DNA from: Candidatus Fimenecus excrementavium | GTDB lineage: Bacteria > Bacillota > Clostridia > Oscillospirales > Acutalibacteraceae | Assembly (NCBI GenBank): GCA_018712805.1 | Contig: DVGI01000042.1 | Span: 1 to 64,000 of the forward strand | Direction of reading: 5' to 3' | Length of the DNA stretch: 64,000 nt | In this document: in pieces, positions 37,195 through 45,030 of the stretch | Layout: each line of letters opens with the position of its first letter | How positions within the stretch are numbered: the first letter of the stretch is position 1 | Program-made: the position numbers and the translations under genes | The notes under the pieces: generated by a model | Databases searched by the model: none | Told to the model about the DNA's origin: nothing | Seen by the model: the letters and a program-made list of their open reading frames with translations, nothing else

Positions 37195-38115
37195 TTATTT
37201 TGAAACGGCCTTGGCCGCTGAGAACTGCATACGGGCGAATTCGCCGCTGCCGTATACGCCGCTTTGCTGGTCGTGCTCGGAAAAGCGAAGGTCCAAATTG
37301 CTTTCGGGGTAGGGTTTGCGCGTTTTTTCGTGAATTGCTTTTACAAGCACATCTTTCGGGAAGCCCGCCATATAAAGCACCCCGCCCGCGAGCACAGCGT
37401 AATCCGGGTCTAAAATATTGATTTCGGTAGCAATCGGCACCGCCAAATCTTCTACATACTTTAAAAGTATTGGATGGTTCGGGTGCTCTTTAAACACATT
37501 TCTTATAGCGGTTTCGGGGAAATATTTTGCCGCCAACACTTCCAAGTATTTTCCGGAACAGCGCACCTCGCTGCAGCCGATGTTGCCGCAGGTGCATTTT
37601 TCCTCGACATCGAGAAGCGGAATATGCCCGAGTTCCCCCGCCGCGCCGTTTTTGCCGGCGTAAAACTTGCCGTCAATATATAAGGCATTGCCGAAGCCTG
37701 TGCCGACGTAAAAGCCTAAAATCGTTTTGCTTCGGTCGAGCTTTAGGCGGCTGATGTCGTTTTGCAAAAGGAAATTGACGTCGCGGTCCAAATAAACCGG
37801 CAGGGAAAGCTTTTCTTCAAGTGCATCTGCAAAGCGGAGGTTGTCAAAGCCCTTTAAATTGGGGGTGGAAATAATTGTCCGCTTGTCTTTGCTGACCATG
37901 GACGGAATCCCCACGCCGACCGCGCACACGTTTTCGGTCACGCCGTAGCGCGCCATATAGCTTTTTATCGCGTCCGCCATGGTTTCCACAACATTGCCGT
38001 TGTCAAAAATGCGGCTGGAATTTTTTTCAAAATTCTGGATTTCGTCGTTTTCGTCCACGGTGCCGATGCGGAAATTGGTTCCGCCGATGTCAATTCCAAT
38101 GGTTAAAATGCTCAA
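37195..38115 (-). CDS. alsK: D-allose kinase (ROK family)
   Basis: A 306-residue ROK kinase. ATP-binding GIDIGGTNFRIG stands at the N-terminus and GELGHIP precedes a zinc-type cysteine cluster CTCGNIGCSEVRCSG. The string SKDKRTIISTPNL is shared with E. coli AlsK, supporting allose as substrate (allose to allose 6-phosphate). The start is TTG at 38115 behind GGAGGTGA; an upstream in-frame TTG at 38130 lies on that site. It follows alsE by 32 bases. Confidence 0.9.
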   Translation of the reverse strand: MSILTIGIDIGGTNFRIGTVDENDEIQNFEKNSSRIFDNGNVVETMADAIKSYMARYGVTENVCAVGVGIPSMVSKDKRTIISTPNLKGFDNLRFADALEEKLSLPVYLDRDVNFLLQNDISRLKLDRSKTILGFYVGTGFGNALYIDGKFYAGKNGAAGELGHIPLLDVEEKCTCGNIGCSEVRCSGKYLEVLAAKYFPETAIRNVFKEHPNHPILLKYVEDLAVPIATEINILDPDYAVLAGGVLYMAGFPKDVLVKAIHEKTRKPYPESNLDLRFSEHDQQSGVYGSGEFARMQFSAAKAVSK

Positions 38116-38147
38116 ACCTATCACCTCCAAATCTGATTTTTATCTTT

Positions 38148-38825
38148 TCACGCGCCGGTCTGTTCGTGGAATTCACGCTGCATAATGTCCCACGCTTTTG
38201 TAAGGTCGGGGTCTTTGGAGAACAGCCCGGACGAGCCGACAATAAACACTTCGGTGCCCGCTTCGTACAAATCCTTAAACGTGCGCTCGTTGCAGGAGCC
38301 GTCCACCTCGATTAAATACTTGTAGCCGTATTTTTCTTTGAGCGCCTTTGCCTCGCGGATTTTATCAAGCATTTCGCGGATAAACGGCTGACCCGCAAAG
38401 CCGGGGTCCACGCTCATAATCGTCAGTTTGTCGATGCGGTGGATATAATGCTGAATGTAAGAAAGCGGCGTTGCGGGGTTGAGTACCACGCCGGTCTTAC
38501 AGCCGAGCGATTCAATCTTGTTGAGAATGCGGAACGCGTCGCGGTTAATGGTTTCGGCGTGGGGGCAGATATAGCCCGCGCCTGCCTTTGCGAGCGTTTC
38601 AATAAAATCGTCGGGGTCGGTCACCATTAAGTGACAGTCAATCGGTTTTTTCGCAATCGTCGAAAACACCTTGACGAAATCCGGGGAAAGCGTAATATTT
38701 TTGACATAGTGTCCGTCCATAATGTCCACGTGGTAAAGGTCGCAGCGCTCGTTTAAAATCTCGGTTTGGCTGCGGATATCCAAAAGGTCCATACACATTA
38801 AGGACGGGTTAAACATTGGTTTCAT
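38148..38825 (-). CDS. alsE: D-allulose-6-phosphate 3-epimerase
   Basis: A 225-residue TIM-barrel epimerase of the ribulose-phosphate-epimerase family. The AlsE-specific blocks are present: SLMCMDLL, DIMDGHYVKN with NITLSP, DCHLMVT, ETINRDAFR, MSVDPGFAGQPFI, EVDGSCN and IVGSSGLF. It converts D-allulose 6-phosphate to D-fructose 6-phosphate, feeding glycolysis. AAGGAGCG precedes the ATG at 38825. A reading from 38858 lacks a ribosome binding site. Confidence 0.93.
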   Translation of the reverse strand: MKPMFNPSLMCMDLLDIRSQTEILNERCDLYHVDIMDGHYVKNITLSPDFVKVFSTIAKKPIDCHLMVTDPDDFIETLAKAGAGYICPHAETINRDAFRILNKIESLGCKTGVVLNPATPLSYIQHYIHRIDKLTIMSVDPGFAGQPFIREMLDKIREAKALKEKYGYKYLIEVDGSCNERTFKDLYEAGTEVFIVGSSGLFSKDPDLTKAWDIMQREFHEQTGA

Positions 38826-38876
38826 AATGCCGCTCCTTTCTTGTTTAATATCGGGCATTTGCTTTTTGAATTTGGC

Positions 38877-39845
38877 TTATTTTTTGCGGGCAACAAAGCG
38901 GTCGAGCGCAACGGAGCCGATAATCAGCGCGCCCATGACGACCTGCTGAAGCGTGCTCGACAGCGACAGAATGTTCATGCCGAAGTTGATGACGCCGATG
39001 ATAAGGCCGCCCATGACAACGCCGAAAATTTTACCTTTGCCGCCGAAGAAACTTGTGCCGCCGATAATGGAAGCCGCAATTGCGTAGGTTTCAAAGCCGG
39101 TTGCCGCCGCCGGTTCCGCAGAACCGACACGACCGAGCAGCACGACGCCCGCGATTCCGGCGCAGATGCCGGAAATGATAAACACGATAAGGGTATGAAG
39201 ATTGACGTTAATGCCGGAATACCAGGCGGAATCTTTATTGCCGCCGAGGGCGTAAATATTGCGGCCGAGCTTGGTTTTGCGCGTTAAGAACGAAAGAATC
39301 AGCGCAACGACAATCGCAATCAGCGCCACAATCGGGATAATGCCGAAAATGTTGGTGGAAATGACTTTCGTAAACGAAGCCGGGAAGCCGAACACGGCGC
39401 TCGAATCGGAAATAATCAGCGTCACACCGCGGAAAATTGCCTGCGTACCGAGGGTGATGATAAACGGGTGCAGGCCGGTCACGTTGATAAGAAGTCCGTT
39501 GATAAAGCCAAGGAACGCGCCGAGCAAAACGCCGAGCAGGACAGCTAAAATAGGGTTTACCCCGGCGACCATAAGCTGGGCGGTAATCATACCGGTGAGC
39601 GCCACAACCGAGCCGACCGAAAGGTCGATACCGGCAATCAAAATGGCGAAGAACTCGCCCATCGCGATTAAGATATTGACGGAGCTTTGCGCCAGAATTT
39701 GTGTGACGGTGGAAGTCGAGAAGAAATGCTGCGGGCGCGCGATCGCAAGCGCGGCAAGCAAAATAATCAAAATACCGAATGTACCGTATTTTTGCCAAAT
39801 GATATTAAAGGTCGGTTTTTCTTTTTTCAGTTGTTTGGTTGCCAT
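38877..39845 (-). CDS. alsC: D-allose ABC transporter permease
   Basis: A 322-residue membrane permease of the RbsC/AraH type with about nine hydrophobic helices. GEFFAILIAGIDLSVGSVVAL and the block GGNKDSAWYSGINV are family signatures. It forms the channel with AlsA and takes sugar from AlsB. AAGGAGC lies upstream of the ATG. 16 bases follow the alsA stop. Confidence 0.9.
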   Translation of the reverse strand: MATKQLKKEKPTFNIIWQKYGTFGILIILLAALAIARPQHFFSTSTVTQILAQSSVNILIAMGEFFAILIAGIDLSVGSVVALTGMITAQLMVAGVNPILAVLLGVLLGAFLGFINGLLINVTGLHPFIITLGTQAIFRGVTLIISDSSAVFGFPASFTKVISTNIFGIIPIVALIAIVVALILSFLTRKTKLGRNIYALGGNKDSAWYSGINVNLHTLIVFIISGICAGIAGVVLLGRVGSAEPAAATGFETYAIAASIIGGTSFFGGKGKIFGVVMGGLIIGVINFGMNILSLSSTLQQVVMGALIIGSVALDRFVARKK

Positions 39846-39861
39846 ATAAAAAGCTCCTTTC

Positions 39862-41391
39862 TTACTGCACGATGTCGGCGGTCGACGCCAAGATGATTTT
39901 TTCTTCGGTCGCGTCGCGGTGCGGGAAGGTTTTTACGATTTTGCCCTCCCGGAACACGGCGATGGTGTCGCAGACCGCCAAAAGTTCGGGAAGCTCGGAG
40001 GATACAACCAAAACGCCCTTCCCCTCGTCTGCAAGCCGGCGCATCAGCGCGTAAATCTCGCTCTTGCTGCCGATGTCAATCCCCTTGGTCGGTTCATCGA
40101 AAATGATAATCTGTGAATCCGCGGCAAGCCATTTTGCCAAAATGACCTTCTGCTGGTTACCGCCGGAAAGCTCGGTGATGTTTTGGTCCACGGAAGCACA
40201 TTTGATGTTCAAATTTTTCTTTTGTTCTTCGGCACATTGCTTTTCAAACTTACCGCTGACAAGACCTATCGTGCCGGACGCTTTGGAGGTTTTGATAAAC
40301 GGCAGAACGGAAATATTCTGTTTGATGTCGAAGTTGTGGAAGAAGCCGGTTTCACGACGGTTTTCCGTCACCATGGCAAGCCCGTTTTTAATCGCGCTGT
40401 AAGGATTGCGGATTTTGACTTCCTTGCCTTTTATCAAAATCCTGCCTTTGGATTTGGGCTCGGCACCGAAAATGGAATTCATCATTTCACTTCTGCCCGA
40501 CCCCACAAGGCCGGAGAATCCGAGGATTTCGCCCTTGTGCAGTTTAAAGGAGACGTCGCGTACCTTGCCGTCTTTTCGTGACAGATTCTGCACTTCAAAA
40601 AGCACTTCTTCGTTTTCGTAAGAGTCCAGCGCGTCCTCGTGCTGGTAGTTATTCTGCACCTTGCGGCCGACCATCATCGTGACGAGGTCGTCGGCGGTCA
40701 CTTCGCTTACAAGCCGCGTGCCGACATAAGCGCCGTCTTTGAGGACAGAAACGCGGTCGCCGATTTCCATAATCTCGCCGAGCTTGTGGGAAATAAAGAC
40801 AATCCCTTTTCCCTCTGCTTTCAGCGCGCGGACAACTGCGAACAGGTGATTGACTTCTTCCGAAGTTAAGGAAGCGGTCGGTTCGTCCATGATAATGACC
40901 CGGCTGTCAGCCGCGAGCGCTTTTGCGATTTCGACCTGTTGTTTTTCGGAAATGCTGATGTCTTCCACCAGCGTTTTCGGGTCGCGGTGAAGCCCGACTT
41001 TTTCAAGCAGTTCTTCCGCGCGGCGGTGCATCTCGCTGTAATCCACAACGGAAATCGGGCCGTATTTTTTCATCGGGAGCTTGCCGACAAACAGGTTTTC
41101 CTGAATGGAAAGCTCGTTGATGACGCTTAACTCCTGATAGATAACACTGATGCCGTTTTCCGTGGAATCCTTGGGGCTTAATTTGGAAAACGATTTGCCG
41201 CCGATGACAATCGTGCCTTCCGTGGGTTGGTAAACGCCGCTTAAAATCTTCATCAAGGTTGATTTTCCCGCGCCGTTTTCCCCTAACAGCACATGCACTT
41301 CGCCGGCGCGGATGTCAAACGAAATATCCTTGAGCGCCGTAACGCCGGGAAATTTCTTGACCACGCCTTTCATTTCAACCAAAGTTCCCAT
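39862..41391 (-). CDS. alsA: D-allose ABC transporter, duplicated ATP-binding protein
   Basis: A 509-residue protein with two ABC domains, as in RbsA and AlsA. The first has Walker A GENGAGKST (about 37-45), signature SISEKQQVEIAKAL and Walker B VIIMDEPTASL. The second has a degenerate Walker A (GLVGSGRSEMM), signature LSGGNQQKVILAKWL and Walker B IIIFDEPTKGIDIG. It powers allose import. First structural gene of the operon. GGAGGAACAT precedes the ATG. Confidence 0.92.
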   Translation of the reverse strand: MGTLVEMKGVVKKFPGVTALKDISFDIRAGEVHVLLGENGAGKSTLMKILSGVYQPTEGTIVIGGKSFSKLSPKDSTENGISVIYQELSVINELSIQENLFVGKLPMKKYGPISVVDYSEMHRRAEELLEKVGLHRDPKTLVEDISISEKQQVEIAKALAADSRVIIMDEPTASLTSEEVNHLFAVVRALKAEGKGIVFISHKLGEIMEIGDRVSVLKDGAYVGTRLVSEVTADDLVTMMVGRKVQNNYQHEDALDSYENEEVLFEVQNLSRKDGKVRDVSFKLHKGEILGFSGLVGSGRSEMMNSIFGAEPKSKGRILIKGKEVKIRNPYSAIKNGLAMVTENRRETGFFHNFDIKQNISVLPFIKTSKASGTIGLVSGKFEKQCAEEQKKNLNIKCASVDQNITELSGGNQQKVILAKWLAADSQIIIFDEPTKGIDIGSKSEIYALMRRLADEGKGVLVVSSELPELLAVCDTIAVFREGKIVKTFPHRDATEEKIILASTADIVQ

Positions 41392-41432
41392 ATGTTCCTC
41401 CTTTTCTTCCGATTCGGTTCGTGAATTGTTCT

Positions 41433-41438
41433 ATAATA
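41433..41438 (-). promoter_or_regulatory. Possible -10 box of the als operon
   Basis: TATTAT on the minus strand about 42 bases before alsA. No good -35 partner is seen; TTTGGC lies 15 bases upstream. A weak, regulated promoter would fit. Confidence 0.35.
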
Positions 41439-41472
41439 GAATGTATCTGAATCGCCAAATTATGCTGTTTTG

Positions 41473-41492
41473 TTGAGTAAAGGTTTACTCAA
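41473..41492. promoter_or_regulatory. LacI-type operator O1 of the als operon
   Basis: TTGAGTAAA-GG-TTTACTCAA, perfect 9-base arms, 82 bases upstream of alsA. The same palindrome recurs near the regulator gene start, which ties it to the LacI-family protein encoded next to it. Confidence 0.8.
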
Positions 41493-41592
41493 ACAGCCAA
41501 AAGATTGGGGCTTTCGGCCCCCTGTTGTTTTTTTAGTCTCCCTTTTTTCGCGGTGTACGCATTCCAAAATCGTTGGTTTTTCGGTTTATCGT

Positions 41593-41612
41593 TCGAGTAA
41601 AGGTTTACGCAA
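41593..41612. promoter_or_regulatory. LacI-type operator O2 (imperfect)
   Basis: TCGAGTAAA-GG-TTTACGCAA, centred exactly 120 bases from O1. Arms differ at two positions. It lies between the regulator stop codon and O1. Confidence 0.6.
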
Positions 41613-41668
41613 ACGACCGAAAGAACGGGGCAAAGCCCCTTTGCTTTCTTTTCTGTTCTTCTTTTCGT

Positions 41669-42670
41669 TTAAGTGGTTTTTCGCCGAACCAGTTCTACCG
41701 GAATCACCACGACCTCGTCGTGGAATTTGGCATCTTGTTTTTTGTGAATCCGGCGCAGGAGAATCTCGACTGATTTTTTGCCGAGTTCGTCGGTGTTCTG
41801 CCGGACGGTGGTCATCGGCGGGTCGCAAATTTCGGTAAGCGAGATGCCGTCAAACCCGACAAGCTTCACATCGCGCGGCACTTTTCGCTTTGCTTCCCGC
41901 AACGCGTGCAGAGCGCCGAGCGCCATCATATCGTTGTTGCAGAAAATACCGTCCATTTCAGGGTGCGCAAGAAGTGCTTCTTTTGTAGCCTTTCTTGCCG
42001 CCGCGTAAGAAACCTCGGTTTCCACAACCAACTCCGGGTCGAATGGGATTTTGTATTTTTCCAACGCACCGACATAGCCTTTGTAGCGGTGGACTACGGT
42101 AGAAAACGGCTTTGTGTCTTTCAGCATTAAAATGTGACGGCAGCCTTTTTCAATAAGTTCCTGTGTCGCCAAAAAGCCGCCCATTTCGTTGTCGGAAATC
42201 ACGAGCGTGCCGGCGTTTTGCGGCCGGCGGTCGATATAAACGACCGGAATTTTATAGCTTTCATAGATCTTTTTCACGTCGCCGCGGGTGCTGATATAAA
42301 TAATGCCGTCCACACCTTTTGCGGCGAGCGAGGAAATGTGAATATCTTCCGCCTCTTCCTTTTCGTTGGAGTCGCAAACAAAAACCGTGTAGCCTTTCGG
42401 GACGATATAGCGTTCAATCGCGCGGACGATTTGCGAGAAAAACTCGTTGGTGATGTCCGGCACGATAACACCTATCGTTTGCGTGCGCTTGGTGCGCAGC
42501 CCCTTGGCGTTGACGTTGACCTTGTAATTGTGCTCTTGAATCACTTTGAGCACCCGGTCTTCGGTCTCTTTGGAATAGCGGCCGTTTTTGTTGAGCACGC
42601 GGGAAACCGTGGCAATCGACACGCCGGAAAGCTTGGCGATGTCGACCATAGAAATCTTTTTGTCTTCCAC
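41669..42670 (-). CDS. LacI-family regulator of the allose operon
   Basis: A 333-residue LacI/GalR regulator. The helix-turn-helix is VDIAKLSGVSIATVSRVLN near the N-terminus, followed by the hinge region and a periplasmic-binding-like sugar domain (TIGVIVPDITNEFFSQIVRA; CNNDMMALGA). In E. coli the als operon is controlled by an RpiR-type AlsR, so this is a different control solution. The GTG at 42670 is used because GGGAG is properly spaced from it; the GTG at 42679 is not. Three palindromes around it fit as its operators. Ligand (allose or a phosphosugar) is inferred. Confidence 0.9.
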   Translation of the reverse strand: MEDKKISMVDIAKLSGVSIATVSRVLNKNGRYSKETEDRVLKVIQEHNYKVNVNAKGLRTKRTQTIGVIVPDITNEFFSQIVRAIERYIVPKGYTVFVCDSNEKEEAEDIHISSLAAKGVDGIIYISTRGDVKKIYESYKIPVVYIDRRPQNAGTLVISDNEMGGFLATQELIEKGCRHILMLKDTKPFSTVVHRYKGYVGALEKYKIPFDPELVVETEVSYAAARKATKEALLAHPEMDGIFCNNDMMALGALHALREAKRKVPRDVKLVGFDGISLTEICDPPMTTVRQNTDELGKKSVEILLRRIHKKQDAKFHDEVVVIPVELVRRKTT

Positions 42671-42713
42671 GTTTTTCACTCCCGCCGAAAAGTTTTGAAA
42701 AATCCTGTAAAAT

Positions 42714-42731
42714 TGAGTAATCGTTTACTCA
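42714..42731. promoter_or_regulatory. LacI-type operator O3 at the regulator promoter
   Basis: TGAGTAA-TCGT-TTACTCA, the same arms as O1, lying directly after the predicted start of transcription of the regulator gene. Suggests autorepression. Confidence 0.78.
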
Positions 42732-42738
42732 CAATGCC

Positions 42739-42767
42739 AGTTTACAGCGAAAATTCTCAAAAGTCAA
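42739..42767 (-). promoter_or_regulatory. Promoter of the LacI-type regulator
   Basis: Minus strand TTGACT (42762-42767), 17-base spacer, TAAACT (42739-42744). Confidence 0.65.
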
Positions 42768-42830
42768 TTTGTTTTTGAAAACTTATCCAAGATTTGTAGT
42801 AACGCATAAAAAGACGAGCTTTGCTTTGGT

Positions 42831-42867
42831 GAGAACGCACAAACCGGCAAGGTGAACCGTGGTTCTC
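42831..42867. other. Hairpin in the divergent intergenic region
   Basis: GAGAACgCAC (42831-42840) can pair with GTGGTTCTC (42859-42867) with one bulged base. The 384-base gap between the regulator and the transaminase gene otherwise holds the two promoters, operator O3 and an inverted repeat. No gene is seen in it. Confidence 0.35.
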
Positions 42868-42889
42868 TCTAAAAAATACAATTTTTTCT

Positions 42890-42919
42890 GAAAATTATTG
42901 GAATTTTCTCCAAATTTTC
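42890..42919. promoter_or_regulatory. Inverted repeat upstream of the D-amino-acid operon promoter
   Basis: GAAAATTaTTGGA and TCCAAATTTTC flank ATTTTC, ending two bases before the -35 box. It may be an operator or an UP-like A/T element. Confidence 0.4.
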
Positions 42920-42921
42920 AA

Positions 42922-42950
42922 TTGACAGCCATTTTTTATAATACTATAAT
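42922..42950 (+). promoter_or_regulatory. Consensus promoter of the D-amino-acid/5-oxoproline operon
   Basis: Perfect TTGACA (42922-42927), 17-base spacer, perfect TATAAT (42945-42950). The leader before the first start codon is about 95 bases. Confidence 0.85.
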
Positions 42951-43053
42951 AGCCTGGTGAGTTAGGTTGTTTTGATTTCTGTGCAATGGCGGACAAAAAT
43001 GGAAACGGCTTAGCTTCTTTTATTTTAAAATTATATCCTTGGGGGAAAGAGCA

Positions 43054-43899
43054 ATGGAAAACATTGGTTACTACAATGGCAAAACCGATTTGATTGAAAA
43101 CATGATGATTCCGATGGGCGACCGCAGCGTCTATTTCGGCGATGGTGTCTATGACGCTACCTATTCGGTCAACCACATCATCTTTGCGTTAGAGGATCAC
43201 TTAGATCGCTTCTATAACAGCTGCCGGCTTTTGGAAATCCCCGCTCCGATGAGCCGCGAAGAACTCACCGAAGCGCTTTACAGCTGTGTGAAACAGGTCG
43301 ACGACCCCAACCAGTTCGTTTACTGGCAGTGCACCCGCGGCACCGGGATTCGCAACCACGCGTTCCCCGAGGGCAAATCCAATTTGCTGATTTACTGCCT
43401 GCCCTGCCCGATGAAAGACCTTTCGCAGAAATACAAACTGATTTCTATGGAAGACACGCGTTTCTTCCACTGCAATATTAAAACGCTGAACTTGATTCCG
43501 AGCGTTATGGCAAGCCAGCGCGCAGCGGAAAAAGGCTGTCAGGAAACGGTGTTCCACCGCGGCGATTTGGTTACGGAATGCGCGCACTCGAACGTTTCCA
43601 TTATCAAAGACGGCAAATTCATCACGCATCAGCTTGACAACCTTGTTTTGCCGGGCATCACGAGAAAGCACTTGATTCAGATTTGCAAAGAAAAAGGCAT
43701 TCCCGTCGAAGAACGCGACTACACCATGGACGAACTGCGTGCGGCGGACGAAGTGATTGTTTCCTCCTCCGGCGCGCTGTGCATGGCGGCGTGTGAATTA
43801 GACGGCAAGCCCATCGGCGGCAAGGCTCCGGAAATCATTAAGACCTTGCAGGACGCCTATCTCGAACGTCTCCACAAGGAAACCGACCCGAAGGCCTAA
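43054..43899 (+). CDS. dat: D-amino-acid aminotransferase (class IV)
   Basis: A 281-residue PLP enzyme of aminotransferase class IV. The PLP Lys is Lys143 in CNIKTLN; the C-terminal cofactor-binding block is VTECAHSNVSI. DRSVYFGDGVYDATYS at the N-terminus is typical of D-amino-acid transaminases, which exchange amino groups between D-Ala, D-Glu and 2-oxo acids. Branched-chain or 4-amino-4-deoxychorismate activity cannot be fully excluded, but the neighbours (D-glutamate cyclase-like proteins, alanine racemase) favour D-amino acids. GGGGGAAAGAGC lies before the ATG. First gene of an eight-gene unit. Confidence 0.88.
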   Translation: MENIGYYNGKTDLIENMMIPMGDRSVYFGDGVYDATYSVNHIIFALEDHLDRFYNSCRLLEIPAPMSREELTEALYSCVKQVDDPNQFVYWQCTRGTGIRNHAFPEGKSNLLIYCLPCPMKDLSQKYKLISMEDTRFFHCNIKTLNLIPSVMASQRAAEKGCQETVFHRGDLVTECAHSNVSIIKDGKFITHQLDNLVLPGITRKHLIQICKEKGIPVEERDYTMDELRAADEVIVSSSGALCMAACELDGKPIGGKAPEIIKTLQDAYLERLHKETDPKA

Positions 43900-43910
43900 A
43901 GGAGCTACAT

Positions 43911-44984
43911 ATGACACAAAAAGAACTGACGGACCTTAACATCGGTCAAAATTTGGATAATCTCGCGAACTTGGACCCGCGCGGCTACGGCGTTTGCCGG
44001 ATTTTATATAAGGCAGCGCGCGAATACACCGGCGAACCGATGACGATGCACGCGGCAAAGCTGTTGTGCGACACGCTTAAAGAAGGTGACTTGGTGTATT
44101 TGATGACAGGCTTTGTGCTCATCGACAACAAATCCGCCGAAACCGACGGCATTGTCAGCACTATGCTTTTGGCGCGCGCGCTGGTTATGGCGTTCGGCGT
44201 TAAACCCGTCATTATCTGCCAGGAAGCGAACATGGAAGCCGTAAAAAATCTCTCGCGGGTTGTCGGGCTTCACCTGTATTCTACGTTTGACGAGTTGTTC
44301 GCAAACCCCGTTTCCATAGCGGCATTTGCGTTCACCAAAGATAAGGAAAAGGCGGAAAGCCAAGCTGATGAGCTGTTGTCGCACGGCATGCCCAAAGCGC
44401 TGATTGCCAACGAATTCCCCGGCGAAAACCGCGTCGGCGAATTTCACAACGCAGTCGGCAAAAACACGACGCCGCTCGAAGCCAAAGCCGACATTTTGTT
44501 TGAAAAAATCCAGGCTGCCGGCGTTTTGAATATCGCCATCGGCGACCTCGGCAACGAAATCGGCATGGGCGCTATCGGCGCGCATTTGGACAAATATATC
44601 CCCTACGCCGCGAAAGGCGCTTGTTCGTGCGGCTGCGGCGGCGGACTTGCCACGCGCGTGGCGGCGGACAATATTATCACCGCGACGGTGTCGGACTGGG
44701 GCTGTTACGGCATGATCGCCGCGATTGCCTATCTTTTGGGCGATATGGACATTATGCACGACGCGGAATTGGAAAAAGAAGCGCTTTGCACGGCGGCGAA
44801 AAGCGGCATGGTCGACATGTACGGTTGGACGATTCCCGCCATTGACGGGTTTGATTTACAGACCAACATGGCGATTGTCACCATGATGCGCGAATGTATC
44901 CGCTATGCACCGAAACTCAAAATCAAGTGCAAAACCTGGTTCGACAAGACACTCGAGCTAAAATTCTTCGAAGAAAACAAATAA
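43911..44984 (+). CDS. DUF4392 protein, resembles C-terminal half of D-glutamate cyclase
   Basis: A 357-residue protein of the DUF4392 family (PF14336, called D-glutamate-cyclase-like C-terminal). Family blocks: LMTGFVLIDNKSAETDGIVS near 66-85, NIAIGDLGNEIGMGAIG near 205-221, and ACSCGCGGGLATRVAADNIITATVSDWG near 237-264, with a CSCGCGG cluster. In mammals the related domain forms the C-terminal half of mitochondrial D-glutamate cyclase (DGLUCY), which makes 5-oxo-D-proline. A stand-alone gene, 11 bases after dat. Function is inferred from family and neighbours. No membrane segment or signal. Confidence 0.82.
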   Translation: MTQKELTDLNIGQNLDNLANLDPRGYGVCRILYKAAREYTGEPMTMHAAKLLCDTLKEGDLVYLMTGFVLIDNKSAETDGIVSTMLLARALVMAFGVKPVIICQEANMEAVKNLSRVVGLHLYSTFDELFANPVSIAAFAFTKDKEKAESQADELLSHGMPKALIANEFPGENRVGEFHNAVGKNTTPLEAKADILFEKIQAAGVLNIAIGDLGNEIGMGAIGAHLDKYIPYAAKGACSCGCGGGLATRVAADNIITATVSDWGCYGMIAAIAYLLGDMDIMHDAELEKEALCTAAKSGMVDMYGWTIPAIDGFDLQTNMAIVTMMRECIRYAPKLKIKCKTWFDKTLELKFFEENK

Positions 44985-44990
44985 GACAGT

Positions 44991-45018
44991 GGGCGGCCAC
45001 AGCCGCCCTTTCTGCTTT
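44991..45018 (+). terminator. Internal hairpin, probable partial terminator in the operon
   Basis: GGGCGGC (44991-44997) pairs with GCCGCCC (45002-45008) around CACA, followed by TTTCTGCTTTT. It stands between DUF4392 and pxpB with only 46 bases between the genes. Confidence 0.6.
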
Positions 45019-45030
45019 TGAGGTGGTATT

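Larger units (their letters stand above)
41473..41660. repeat. Diverged tandem repeat, about 120-base period
   Basis: Two copies, near 41473 and 41593, each consist of the palindrome core GAGTAAAGGTTTAC, then a similar spacer, then a GC-rich hairpin. The hairpins are GGGGC-TTTCG-GCCCC (41515-41528) and GGGGC-AAA-GCCCC (41627-41639), each followed by a pyrimidine-rich run. The repeat fills most of the gap between alsA and the regulator gene. Confidence 0.6.

Noticed and set aside
41470-41838. Short open frame across the operator repeats giving repeated SKGL-type peptides
   Set aside because: The peptide similarity reflects the DNA repeat. The frame lacks a ribosome binding site and runs into the regulator gene on the other strand.
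42951-43053. Riboswitch in the leader of the D-amino-acid operon
   Set aside because: The leader of about 95 bases shows no conserved riboswitch core that I recognise and no stable terminator stem.
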